Notes under the pieces: model-generated
Told to the model about the DNA's origin: nothing
Database searches by the model: none
What the model saw: the letters and a program-made list of their open reading frames with translations, nothing else
DNA from: Sphagnum magellanicum
Lineage: Eukaryota; Streptophyta; Sphagnopsida; Sphagnales; Sphagnaceae
NCBI GenBank assembly: GCA_021904315.1
Contig: CM038910.1
Coordinates: 13,950,001 to 14,014,000 of the forward strand
Direction: 5' to 3'
Length of the DNA: 64,000 nt
Made by a program: the position numbers and the translations under genes
Part shown: positions 34,180 to 46,237 of the stretch, piece after piece
Position numbering within the stretch: position 1 is the stretch's first letter
Layout of the letters: every line of letters begins with the position of its first letter

Positions 34180-35784
34180 AACGAGCCCGAACGAGAGAGA
34201 GAAGAGAAGAGAACAAAAAACGTGTGTTTTTGGTGGGGGAAGAGAAGAGAAGAATGAACGGGCAGGGCAGGCGACGGAAAAAAAAAGACTCCGAAGCGCG
34301 TTTCTAGGGTTTGGGGTGTGCGTTACCGGCCTTCATGCCTGTTGCCATGGTGGCTACGGTTGTCGTCGTCGTCGTCGCTCTTTGTCTCTCTTTTTGTCTT
34401 TCCATCCCCCCCATTCTTCCTCTCGCAAGTCTCCACATAATCAACCAAACAGCCACATCTTCAACTTCTTCTTCTTCAGTAGCAGTTGGTTTTTTTGTTT
34501 TTTTGTTTTTTTTTTTTTTTTGGTTGGTTGGTGGTTTCTTCTATTTCCAAGAACCAACCACCAGAGTCTATGTGTCTTTCTCCGGTCAAAAATGGTTCGC
34601 TGCCACATGGTGACGGGGTGGCTGGCTCCGAGTGGGGTAGGGGGGAGGGAAATTAAAGTCTTGTGTTGTGTTGTCATGGATGTCATGTCATGTCATGTTA
34701 TGTCATACAGGATTTTGGTGATCGTGATGATCATCATGCTTTCATGGTGCTCTTGCTGATGATGCTGCTGCTGCTCCTTGCTTTCGTGGTGTGATGTGGT
34801 GTGTGTGGTGTGGAGAGTAGTTGTAGGGGTGATGGCACGTCTGATGTGGTAAAAGAAAATCCCTTTCCCAGGGTTAGGTGGTTTGCCTTCCTGGCGGTTT
34901 GTTGTCCACCCTGTTCTTGTTTGCTTGCAAAGCTGTGCTTGCTTAGCTTGCTGACTGGTACACTCTTTGTTGATGCTGTTGCCGCTACTGTCGTCGCTGT
35001 TGCAGCCTCGAGGTACGTCATTTACTTAAACTACCCATTTCTTTCCCCCCCCCCCCCCCCCCCCCCCCCGCTCTCTCTCTCTCTCTTTCTCTCTTCATCT
35101 TCATGTGACATGCTACTGGTCATCATCATGGCTTCTTCTCCTGCTGTTTGCTGCTGTTTTCTGTGATCAATTGGTGTTGCAAGAAGTTTGCTCCGTGATT
35201 CGTTCCTGTGCTTGCCAAAACTGTGAAGGAAGATGGAGGAAGAGTTTTGAGTTAGTGATTGCAGAGTTTGCCAAAATTGTGAAGGAATGATGGAGCAATT
35301 TTGAGTTTCAAGAGTGTTCTTTGTGATTTTTCCTCAGTTGGGTGCATTTTAGAATTGGAATCCTGTATCACTCAATTGTGAAGAAGTTGTGAGAAGAATG
35401 TTTCTTTTGATATTTCCTCAGTTGGATTTTTTCCTGGGGTTCTGAGCTTGGCAACATGTCAAATCTGATTTTGTAGGGAGGCATGAGAAGATTGGTTTTT
35501 TGGGGGATGGTGGGTGAGAGGGACGAGATGATGGAGGTAGATAGTTTGCATGGAGATGGAGTTACTTCTGAAGAGCCAGCTCTTGATATTATGCTTTGTT
35601 CTTGTTCATGTCATCTCCTGCAGGTGCATGTGGGTAGAAGCGAGGGGTTTGGTAAAGTGAGTAGGAGAAGAGTTTGATCGTTTTGTGAAGAAGAGAAGGA
35701 GAGGGGCAAAAAAGGGGTTTTGGGGTAGGTGGGAGGAAGGGAGGAAGAGGGAAGGGGGCAAGAGACAAAAAGATAAAGGAAGAG
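34180..35784 (+). promoter_or_regulatory. probable long leader of the GBF gene
   Basis: GC-richer, purine- then pyrimidine-rich sequence with several upstream ATGs and short open frames, for example from 34311, 34801 and 35483. Possible splice sites exist, such as CTCGAG/GTACGT near 35014 and CTCCTGCAG near 35622, so introns are likely. Simple repeats include a T-rich tract near 34480-34530 and the poly-C tract. The transcript start and leader splicing cannot be fixed from sequence. Confidence 0.5.
35045..35069. repeat. 25-base poly-C run followed by (CT)n
   Basis: An uninterrupted C run of about 25 bases, one G, then a CT dinucleotide tract of about 18 bases. It is a pure pyrimidine tract of about 60 bases in the presumed leader or leader intron. 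Its exact length is prone to sequencing error. Confidence 0.8.
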
Positions 35785-37410
35785 ATGGGGGCAACAGGAG
35801 AGGCAGGAGTGGGAAGCCTAGTTGCATCAACTAAAAGCGGTAAGGGATCGGTGACAGCATCATCCCCAGCTTCAGCTCCTGTGCCTGCGGTAGATGGCCA
35901 ACCAGTTCCAGGGTCGTACTCAGACTGGGCTGCTGCATTTCAAGCTTACTATGCAGCAGGAGCACAGCCGCCTCCAGGTGCTTTTGGTCCTCATCCTTAC
36001 TTATGGGGTGGACAGCCTATGATGCCACCTTATGGCGCTCCACCACCTTATGGAGGTATGTTTCCTGCAGTAGGAGGAATGTATGGCCACCCTGGAATGT
36101 ACGGACAGTATGGAACGCCGGCCCTTGAAACGGCTACAGAACATGCCGACTCCAAGCGGGAGTCTTTAGAAGGTGGTGCTAAATCTCAAATCCCACGTCA
36201 GACATCTCTGAAGAGATCCAAGGGTAGTAAAGGCAGTCTTGTGATGCTGAATACAAAAGGAAGTGCAGGAGGAGGGAAGCAGAATGGTGCAGGTGTGACT
36301 GCACCCAGTAGTAATGGTGATGAGAATGAGAGTAGGAGTGATGGCTCCACTGATGATGCCAGCGAAGACAAGAGCCCAAAAAACCTAACTCGCAAAAGGA
36401 GCTTTGATCAGATGGCTCCAGATGCAGCTGGAGAAGGAGGCTATGTGCCTCCTCACGGTCAATCTCTTCAGGACACACCTGTGCTGGGTACTCCAGCACC
36501 TGGAGGAGGTTTGGAAATGAGCCTGGATTATTGGAGTACTGGGTCTGCTCCCCCAGTGAAAGGAAACAAGCAAACCTCTGCAAGCCCTTCAACCAGTGCA
36601 CCCCCTGCAGAACTGTGGTTACAGGATGAGAGGGAGTTGAAGCGGCAGAGGAGAAAGCAGTCTAACAGGGAGTCGGCAAGGAGGTCGCGACTTCGGAAAC
36701 AAGCAGAATGTGAGGGGCTTGGTACACGGGTGGATACACTTACTGTGGAGAACATGGCTCTACGGACTGAACTGTCCAGGATGACTGAAGAATGCAAGAG
36801 GTTGCAAGCTGAGAATGCATCCTTACATGAACAACTGCGCATCACTCCAGAAGAAGTTACAGTAGCATCATCAGAGCCTGAGCCTGAGCATGAGGATGGC
36901 CCAGTGATCAACAAGGAGGAGGAAGACTCCCAACCCAAGGGAAATGGAAACTTGAAGAGAAAAGAGGAGAAAAAGCCTGCAGGTGAGACTACTGTCAGTA
37001 GACTGTTTAGCCTCCTGTTTCCAATGCCTGAGGTTATGTTACTGCAAGCTTTAGCTATACTGGTGCTCTATGCAGGTGCCCTTTAATCCTTGAGCTGCTC
37101 AGCTACCAAAGCATCCCTGCACAGCACTGAAAAGGGTTTCCAAGGTTTATATTGCAACGTCAAGAAGCCCAGAGCTTAGTCCAAATAGAGGACATTGCTT
37201 CACTAGGGCACCTTTGATCTCCTAAGTCTGATGTACTCTTGTCAGAGACAAGGCTCAGAGTCATGCCAACTTCTGCTTGTGACTTCTCTTTCTCATCCCA
37301 GTCATTGCTTACTGCTTGTAATTGTAGTGATCTAATTTTGAGTTATGTATGTGGGGATGGTTAATGCAGGATTGCAACCAGAGAGTGAGTCAGTTGCACC
37401 TCCAACATAG
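35785..37410 (+). CDS. G-box-binding factor (group G bZIP)
   Basis: Nuclear bZIP transcription factor that should bind CACGTG. Exons 35785-36982 and 37370-37410 give 412 residues. Domains: proline/glycine-rich MFMR region at about 40-112 with SDWAAAFQAYY and PPYGAPPPYGGMFP, an acidic/Ser region with a KRKR-type basic patch (around 203), the basic region 284-306 with Asn294-x7-Arg302, and a zipper Leu312, Leu319, Leu326, Met333, Leu340, Leu347. The last intron (36983-37369, CTGCAG/GTGAGA to TTAATGCAG) restores frame and adds LQPESESVAPPT. If retained, the frame runs on to 37086 and gives 433 residues with a hydrophobic end. The main coding exon of 1198 bp has no introns, whereas angiosperm GBF genes usually have many; a retrocopy origin or lineage-specific intron loss is possible. 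The start has a purine-rich context after a leader with upstream ATGs. Confidence 0.9.
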
Positions 37411-39405
37411 CAAGAATGTTGTTGTTCCCTTGCCAAACAGTGCAAGAATTGCTTTGGACTTCTTTTTCTCACTTGGTTGGTATTTCCTATAGGAGCACTT
37501 TGATTCTTTTGCACATATGTGTGTTATTGGGTTGGAAAACTGGCAAATCTGAAAAGAGCTTCTATTGATGACATTGTGCAAGACTCTATTGCAGCTCTGA
37601 AATAGCAATCCTTGAACTGTGTGGTGCTTAACATCTTTTGCAATGAAGTATTTTGTAAAGTAATTATTAGTATGTTCACTTTGCTATGTATCACAGCAGT
37701 GGCTTTGTTTATGAAGTCTCAAAAAGGCTTTACAACTGTACTCTCCATTTGCAGTGGTAGTGCTTCAAATATGTTCAGGGTGCAAGAGGGCCCAACCACT
37801 ACCCTGTATGTAGGTCTCTCTATGCCTTTGGCCAAGGTGCTTGTGTCTACATGGGCTTACCTTCAGAATCTTGCTGCAGGTTGAATGAGGATACTATTGA
37901 CTGTTTTTATCAGTGATGTCTCTTGAGTTCTATCCAACATTAGGATTGAACCTTCCTGTTACTTCTGGAAATGAAACAGAAATTCAGGACTTCAGATTTT
38001 TGTACAGTTGTCTGTCTGAAATGTTGAAAGTATATGTACCTACCTATCTACACCCACTGGTGAGAGGTGACGAAGTTAACAGCGGAGTAATTGTAGCTAC
38101 TCAGTGCCACCCACATAATGATGGTCTGATACTTAGTGACTGACATTCACAAGGTTTTGACTTCACTCATTCTTGTCATGTTCATTTTGGTGTTGTTTTA
38201 GCTCACAGAATGGTTATTTTAGAAGTGTTATTGTGGATTGAAGCACCAGGGATCACCTTCAAAGTGGTATTGTGGGGTGAAGCTACAGGTGCTACTGGAA
38301 ATGCAAAGGAGCTGCACTTGATGTAGCGGTCATGCAATTGTCCTCAAAGCTTCATGCCTTCTGATTTGTTTCTCTACACTTTCTTCCTCTTTTCTTATTT
38401 GGGTCTTTCTTTTTTCTTTCATTCATTTTTGTCTTCCATCTTTTTCTCGCTCTTTTTGTATTAATCTCTCCTTGGCTTCTTTGGTCTTTTGATAGTCTTT
38501 TAGGTGCTGTTGAGGTAGCCAGGATATGGCCAACTAAAACCACTTTTACCAGTCTTGTGACTGAAATTCAGTATGTAGATTGATATATGACATTAACTTC
38601 TACCCATAGGCAAGAGCTGATGAATTGAGTGTGGATGTCATGATGTTACAATATTGGGTCAACATGTACATGTTGTAGGTGCCTAATCACGCAAGTGATG
38701 ATTGTTGTGCAAAATGCCTTCTCAATTGTGGTTTTGTTCTTGTTTTTGCTTTCTCTTTTCTTTATGCTTGTTTGTTGGTATATAATTAGATCATATAGCA
38801 CTCAGAGAAATTTCCTAGTGTATTTGGAGGGCACCTTACATCTGTGAATATGCCTCCTAGAAAAGAGGAGGATCTCATACTACTACTTAAGAGTGGGATA
38901 ATAGTGGTAGTGTAAATAAGCCTACTAAAAGAGAAGAGGATCTCCCAATGTTATGCTTATTCATATGGTGTATAGTCTGCCAATGCTTACATCAGGTAAC
39001 GCCCTGCTCCAAGGCCATTACCCTACACGAAAATCTCTATAACCTTATCATTTAGTCATTTTTCAAGTTGTATTGATGTTGAGTTAAATGAAATGGTATG
39101 CATTGAGAAGTTTTTTTTTGTACCTAAAGGAAATTTTGTCATCAGCTTTCGTAGGTCAATGGTATCCTCATTTTAAGTTGCCAGAAGTTTAAATTCATCT
39201 CAACAAGTCTATGACTGTATGCCAGTGTTTTCTTGGTCAATTTCAAGTTGTCAAAATTTCGATCATCAAAATGGTTCTGGTTTTTTCAAACCCATCAAAG
39301 AACTGCTGGGTTTCATTGAAGAACTAAAAAAATTTTGGCTGTTTTTTATTGTTTTTTCCAATTCTTGAGAACCATGCCTACATATCAGATTTGGGTATTT
39401 GATTT
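37411..39405. other. GBF 3' region and intergenic DNA
   Basis: Probably begins with the GBF 3' UTR. A copy of a dispersed repeat lies at 38055-38160. The rest has no recognisable gene; small open frames are not supported by motifs or splice structure. Confidence 0.5.
38055..38160. repeat. dispersed repeat, copy C
   Basis: Related to 17245-17310 and 26225-26335. It shares CACCCA near the left side, then TGATGGTCTGA-ACTT-GTGA-TGACA-TCACAAG with copy B. Its hairpin at 38136-38150 is weaker, with only four base pairs before a mismatch. Similarity continues right into TTTTGACTT. Confidence 0.55.
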
Positions 39406-39406
39406 T

Positions 39407-39712
39407 TTGAGAATCAGAGTTATGAACCTAACCTAAAGAACTGCCTGATACTTGGCAATTGGATTTGGTGCAATTTTTAATGCCTACCCAACACTGGTTT
39501 TTTCTTCAATCTTTAGTAAAGGCCTAGGTATTTCTGAAGAGTTTCTGAAGCTAGAATAATTAAATGCATGCATTACATGCATGTAACCAATTCAATAATT
39601 TATTGAACTACCATGGTTACTACAGTTCAGACACTTCTAGAAGATAGCAGTAGTGAAGAAGTGTGACCGAAGAACCACTCTGACTTACAAAGTGATATAA
39701 TGATTTTTTTCA
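39407..39712 (-). repeat. 3' LTR of the copia fossil
   Basis: Aligns with 43888-44136 best from the AATAATTAAATG-ATGCATTACATGCATGTAAC segment to the shared GTGATATAATGATTTT end. The inner edge is well defined by the adjacent polypurine tract; the outer edge is approximate. Confidence 0.6.
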
Positions 39713-42700
39713 CCCCCTCTCATTCTCATGGGTCTTGGTCTTCTTCTAGTTTGAGTTATGGCCCCAGTATGCCTTTCTCTACAGTTTGTATCAGAACACA
39801 ATTTACGTACTAAATGTCAGCCTTTGAATGTCAACACATCTTGTGATGAGAGTTCTCCAATTTCTAAAGCTCAAGTGGTGGATGGTTTATATTATCACGA
39901 GATGGCTTGACCATGTAGCACTCTCTCCACTTTCTACTATGAATGCTTGTGGCTTTGTTCCACAAGCTACTTGGTTTTGTTGCTACCTTTTTGGGAAGAA
40001 TTTTTTTTCCAATTTGTTGTAACAGCATGCTTCCCTTTCTAGATCCAATAGTTGATCTTTTAGTATTTCAATCCCTAGCCCATTTTGCATCTACAAAGCT
40101 TTCCGATTTGACTTCAACATGAGTCCAAAATCAATTGTGCCATGCAAGTATCTAAAAATTCTTTTGACAGCTTTCATATGTGGCTTCTACAAGGTAGCCA
40201 TATATCTACCAACGACTCCCACATCATAGGAAATGTTGCTTGGTGTTTTCTACCATTAGTGTAGAATTGATGTTGTAATCATTTAAACCAAGCTCCTTGA
40301 GCATGAGGGAAACATACCATCTATAGGTCATCAAAGTCCCTAAAGGAAAGTAACACAACTCAATTTGAAGGTAGAGCCCCATGTCTCTAAATTGGGACAT
40401 CTTAAATTTGCTAGTGAGTTATCCAATAAGCCATGAACATCCTCGTTGAATTATTTTATATTAAAAGAAAGTCATATACATAAATGGCAAGGATCACCAC
40501 TTTTCTTTCCTCATGCATGTAGTACAAATTGTGTTCAATGATGTTATTAACCGGTTCTTGTTGCTTGAGTTGTCAATTTTTTCATAACATGCTCATGGCA
40601 CTTGTTTCAATCCAAACGATGCTTTCAACAATTTACATATTTTCTCCTCTTGTCCCAGCACCTCAAAACCCTTAGGTTGAAATATTTACACCTCTTCTTT
40701 TAATTTACCATTTAGAAGCATTGTTTTTATATCTAGGTGTGAAAATTTCCATTTGTATTGAACAAGAAGTGATCCTAGTTCTCTAAGAGTGCCTTGTTTT
40801 ATCACAAGAGCAAATATGTATTTTCATAATCAAAACCCTCCATCTCTCAAAGCCCCTTGCCATAAATTTAACTTTGTGTGTGACATGTTATCCATCAATT
40901 CATGTTTTTAGCTTGGAAACCCATTTGGAAAAGATTGGGTTCTTTCATGGAGGCAAGTCCACCAATGTCAATGTCCAATTTTCTTGGATAAAGTTCACTT
41001 CCTCATGCATGGCAATCATCCAATTAGGGTTTTCAACTATTTTCAACATAACCTTTTTGGCTATTTATTTTCATGCCCTTTACCATAATCAATGGTTGCA
41101 ACATAATCATTTAGTCTCCTAGGAATTCATTGTTCTTATGAAAGGGTTTTTTTGATAAAACATCTTAACACAATTTTTTTGCAAAAAAATATTTAAAATG
41201 TGCCTCAATGCACATTCATTTACATACTATAACATTGATTTTACTAATTTTGGGATGTTGAAAGTAGGATATTATGAAAGGAAAATATAGGTAGTGTTCT
41301 AAAGATAAAATTGTCTTTGTTAATACATTTTAATGATTTTTCAACATACATTTTGTCATTGTCATTGTTCGATAATGGAGAAGAAATTTAATTTGGTGAA
41401 AAGATATTTGACCTAGACGAATTTGGATTAGTGGGAAATCCATAGTGAGATTAATTAAAAGAGACATCTCTAGAAACATCAATTTTCCATAAAAGTGGAT
41501 CATAATAATATCTAAATTTTGTTTATGAATCATACCCTAGTATGAACATTGTTTTGATGGCCTTTGCATGTAAAGTGTTTATTTTCCTTGTTAAAATGTA
41601 CATATAGACTAGAGTATCAAAGATTTTTAAATGGTTCAGATGAAGTGCTTTAATTGTGAGTCTTTTAAATGGGGTTTTTCCAGAATTTGCTCACAACCTT
41701 TGTCATAAATTTTTTGAAGTTCCACTTTTTTGAATCATGTATCTTGCCCTCTCCATCAACACGCATTTTTTTCTTTTTGCACAACATTGTTGAAGTGAAA
41801 CATATTTGCTTAAATAAATTGCTGAGATATGCCATTTTGGTCCAAAAAGTCTTGAAATTCCTTAGATAAGAAAGCACCACTTCAATCATTTGTGGAACTT
41901 TAATTTTCCTCCTTATGGTTGTTTCAATTGTTGCTCTAAATTTTATGAATGTTATAAAAGCTTCATTCTTTTGCCTTGGAATACCAAATAAGTGTAGTTA
42001 TTGAAATCATTAATGAATATCATGAAATACTTCTTTTCACCATATGATGGGACTTGAAGTGGTCCACAACCATCAAAATGGATGAGATCAAAGATTATTG
42101 TTGGGAATTAGTTGGTTTTGGTGATTTCTTTCTATGTTGTTTTCTTAACTAACACCTTCATAGACACTTTGTAATAAAGAAATAATAGGAAGTCCCATGG
42201 CAAATTTGTTTGCATTGAAATAATGAACTCCTTTATGGTTCAAGTGAGTTATTCATTTTTGCCAAAGCTTAACCAATTTAGACACTTTTCCTAGTAGGAA
42301 AATATGTTCAAACTGTTGGCACACAATATTTCATTTGCTACAATAAGAATTTCAAGTTTATACAACCCATTTCTTTCTCTTACCCCTTCAACAACTATTA
42401 TTCCTTGTTTGCTAATCAAGACGCAATTACTAATGTTACATTTGGCTACAATACCTTGGTCAATGAGACTTCTTACAAAAAGTAGATTGTTTTGTAAGCC
42501 AAGTCCATAAAACACATCCTCAGTCTTCTTTACTTCTTTAGTTGGAAAATGGAAAGTTAGATCACTCTTTCCTTGAACAAAATAGGAGTTGCCACATGTA
42601 AACTTGATGTTTTGGGACTTTACATTGGCTTTAACTTGGTTTAAAACTCATACACTTTCAATTACATGTTTGTTATCTTCATTGTCAATGTACTAGGGTT

Positions 42701-43887
42701 CACCTTTATTTTTAGTAATAAAAGTTACAATTTTTTTTTCAAATACTTCAATTGCATAAGTTGGATGTTCTACAAGGTTTTTATTTTTTTCATGATGGTA
42801 TGTGTCATTTCCATTTGACACTAAAAATGCATGAAGAAAATCAATTATGCTTATTTGGATTTGTAACAACATGACTAGGCATTGTCACCACTAGTGACCT
42901 TTTTGCCCATAGCAATTACATGTTCATGTTTTGCATTCTTGCGTAGAAGTGGTCCTTTGATAGTAGTTGTTGCCCCTTTGATTTTGTAACAAGTGTTTGA
43001 ACTTTACAATAAAGGTTTCTTCATCACTTGTTCATTGATTCTTATTTTAAGAATGATTTTCTTTCAACTATAGTTTCTTTATCAAATTTTCAAATGATGT
43101 TGTTGGTTATTTTTTACTAGATATCACTTGTATAAATATTTCATAATTCTTAGGAAAAGCATTGACAACTTGCTCCACCATAACACTTGTATTTGGTTCA
43201 TTCTCAAATTTAACCATTTGATTTAGTAATCCTTGTACTTATTGCAAAAAACTCCCACATATGTTGCTTCTTCCATACAAAAATGTGAAAACTTGTTATA
43301 GACCATAAATCATTTTTATTTATTTTTGCACCATATGAGGACTTTAGTGTGTGCCAACACTCTATTGGGTCAATGATGTTCATAATATAAGGTTCCATTT
43401 GGTCCTTAATTGAAAGCTTTAGAATTATAAAAATTGTCCTACTCTATTTTTAAAAAAATTCCCCATTCATGATTAGAAATGATGTTGCATTTCTTTTGGA
43501 ATTGATTCCTTCTAAAGGCTCATGTTTTTGTACTCTGTACATTTTAAATTTCCCGAAAGTATAACTACTAAACCTTTTCAACTTATTGACCTCAAAAATT
43601 GAATTTTCAAGGCTGAACATTATGGTTACTTACTACAAATTAACTAAACACAAAAAATGGAGCTCATAGACTTTGTAGTAAAAAGACACATGCAACATAC
43701 ATAAATCAAGAAATCAAGTCAGAAGTTTGATACATCATTCACAAAATTAACATTTGTAAATCCTTTCTATTATAGTGGAACAACATTCACACTTGCACCC
43801 ATACTTGTGTTAGTTTTATTGTGGAGCAAAGCTCACACATTCAACAAGGATTTTATTAGGTGTTACCCTTGAACAACTATGATACCA

Positions 43888-44136
43888 TGAGAAATTTATA
43901 AAAAACTAGTTATTGACCTACATACCTCCCAAACACCAAAAGACAAAAACTTAAATACTATATTATAAAGCTTGAATAATTAAATGAATGCATTACATGC
44001 ATGTAACTAACTTAATAAATAACCTAATTGCCATGGTCAATGATAAACGATTATAGTCCAAACACTTAAAATAGCAATATTGGAAAAATGGGACCAAACT
44101 ACTATGACATAGAGAGTGATATAATGATTTTCTACA
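43888..44136 (-). repeat. 5' LTR of the copia fossil
   Basis: Begins TGAG right after the primer-binding site and ends in CA at 44136, giving about 249 bp with TG...CA termini. It aligns with the left LTR but with heavy divergence. No clear 5-bp target duplication was seen. Confidence 0.7.
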
Positions 44137-46237
44137 ATTATAAGTTGTTTTCGTTTCATAGGTTGTCTTTGTGTTGCCAATTGTGTTTGTAGGTTGGTTT
44201 TAATTTCATGATGTCATTGTGATTCTCCTACTTCTTGCATCATAGTGGTTTTGCTATGCTTTGGGCTATTCATGGCATCATGATGGTTTTGTAGTGGTTT
44301 CAACTTCTTTTCACATTGTTGTGCTTTTAGTTGGTTGTGTAGTGATTTTAGTTTTTTCTCACTAATGGTCGTAAGGGTTATAGACCTTGGGAGGGTCCAC
44401 ATGGCAAAAGATTTGGAGAAAGGGGCAAACTTTATGAAGATGTTAACCCCACACGTTGAGAAAAGGGAGTTTGTTTTTGTGGAGTTTTTTTTTAAAAAAA
44501 TGAAAAATGTGATTTTTATGATTTTTTCTATTTTTGAAATTTAAAAAAAAGCCTCATCTAGACCTATGCATTTCTTAAGTCACCACTTGTAATAATATTT
44601 TTGTAAAAATGCTATAACTCCCACCTAGAACAATCACCATTTAATGTTAATTAATGATGGGGATCCTCACCAATGGACTATTTGAAGAATTACCATGATC
44701 AAAATAACTTTGGAATATGGGCAACTTTTGTAAGGAAGGAGATGGCAAACTATAAAAAGGGACAAGAACTAGGAATACATGGTGGGGTTAAGAGGATGCA
44801 CAAATGAACAAATGGTGGTATTTTTAGTTTTGGATCATTTTTTCTTAAACCTTTAATAGAACTTTGTTAAAACATTTAAACCTTTGTAATCCTAATTTTG
44901 TTGGTTGAAAGTAATGTATTGGGAAGGTGGTTGTGAGCATGTGGAGTTCATATATTAAAATAGCGAGGTTGTGTGAGGTTCTTTTGTTGTTGTTGTGTAG
45001 GATTTGATTATGTGCATGAATTCGTGTAAGACTTATAATAATAACCAAGTTGTAGTGGTGAAGGTTGGGATAATGAAAATTGTGAAAAACTTCTAAAGAT
45101 AAGGAACTTAAAAAATAAACCACCAAATGTAACCCTAACTTTAAGGAAAAATAAAATCACAATTTCTTTCAATTTTGATAATGATTCTTAGTTAACAAAT
45201 CACACACACATGTTTTTAAAGGCAAAAAAAAAAAGAATGGATTGGTGTAATGTTCTTGCCAAATATCTAAAGGGTGTTTACTTTGCATCTATTCATGTAG
45301 GAGTTATTTTGTAATTCTATAGGTGAAAAATTTAACAATTCAATAGACGATATTTATTAGTATTTCTCATATTGATGTTTTTAAATTTTGAATTAATTTT
45401 ATTCTTGACATTTGATGGGTCTTTTTGCACACTCACATTGCCGTTGATTACAAGTAAAAGAGGGTGAAAAAAAAATTCACATTTATAAGTTCAAATGGTG
45501 CTTATATGTAATTGTAGCATAACTTCTAGTGCATGTTGATGATGCCATTCAAATGCAAAATGCATCATCAATTGTTAATGTCATTAGGTCACCTCGCGAT
45601 CCGAGGTCTGCTCGCAAAGTTATGGAGTTCCAAAGTCGCGAGAATATAGCATCAATTGTTATTGTTGTTGGCACACCAAGCATAGTGCCTAATTACTAGT
45701 TATTGGAATGCCAATTGTAGTGTGTCTATTGTCAATGTCATTAGAAAGCCACACTTGTTAGAGTCATTGCTAATGGGATTTAGTGAAAGTAGCGTTGTTT
45801 ACTATCATCACTATGTTACAAAAATTTGGACAAATTATTACAATGTAAGATTTGTAAAGAGGCAAGCATTGCAAGCACGCAATGCAAAATTTTGTACACA
45901 AGGATTGCAATTTTTCTAGGACAACCCTCAAATTTTCAAAGCTTGTTATAAGTGTGAGATCAAGGCACACAAAAATGAGATCACATAAAAATGAAGGAGA
46001 GAGAAAGGGGAGGAAGAGAGAACTTAACATTGAATTGATGACTCCTTCTTTTGTAATCTTCTTTCTTTGAAGATGTAATGTTAGCAAATACATTGATTGT
46101 TAGCATTCGATTATTGTCAATCTCCATTTAAGACCTATTTTGGTTTTGTGCTTTGGCGCGCGCTCGGTTGCTCGCTCGCTGCCTGGGCGCGACGTTGTCG
46201 TTTTGTTGTTGTTGTGCCTTTGTGTTTTGTTGGAGCA
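44137..46237. other. intergenic AT-rich DNA and upstream region
   Basis: No recognised gene. The last 150 bp or so become GC-richer, with a GCGCGCTCGGTTGCTCGCTCG segment typical of the promoter or leader of the next plus-strand gene. A short palindromic CTCGCGATCCGAG lies near 45594. Confidence 0.5.

Larger units (their letters stand above)
39407..44136 (-). mobile_element. fossil Ty1/copia LTR retrotransposon
   Basis: Minus-strand element, old and broken in many places (well over ten breaks). Its parts, in element order: 5' LTR 43888-44136; a primer-binding site beside it (43877-43887, TGGTATCA type, as for initiator Met tRNA in plant copia elements); gag-like sequence near 43210-43400; gag-pre-integrase/integrase region near 42290-42520; reverse transcriptase and RNase H remnants about 39900-41100, including a SFGLKQ-type segment; a polypurine tract at 39713-39727; and the 3' LTR ending at 39712. 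The outer edge of the 3' LTR is unsure (39366-39480 are all possible). The two LTRs are strongly diverged, so the insertion is ancient. Confidence 0.8.

Noticed and set aside
34043-34759. 238-codon plus-strand open frame before the GBF gene
   Set aside because: Composition is driven by poly-T and simple repeats; it lies in the leader and array region and shows no conserved motif.
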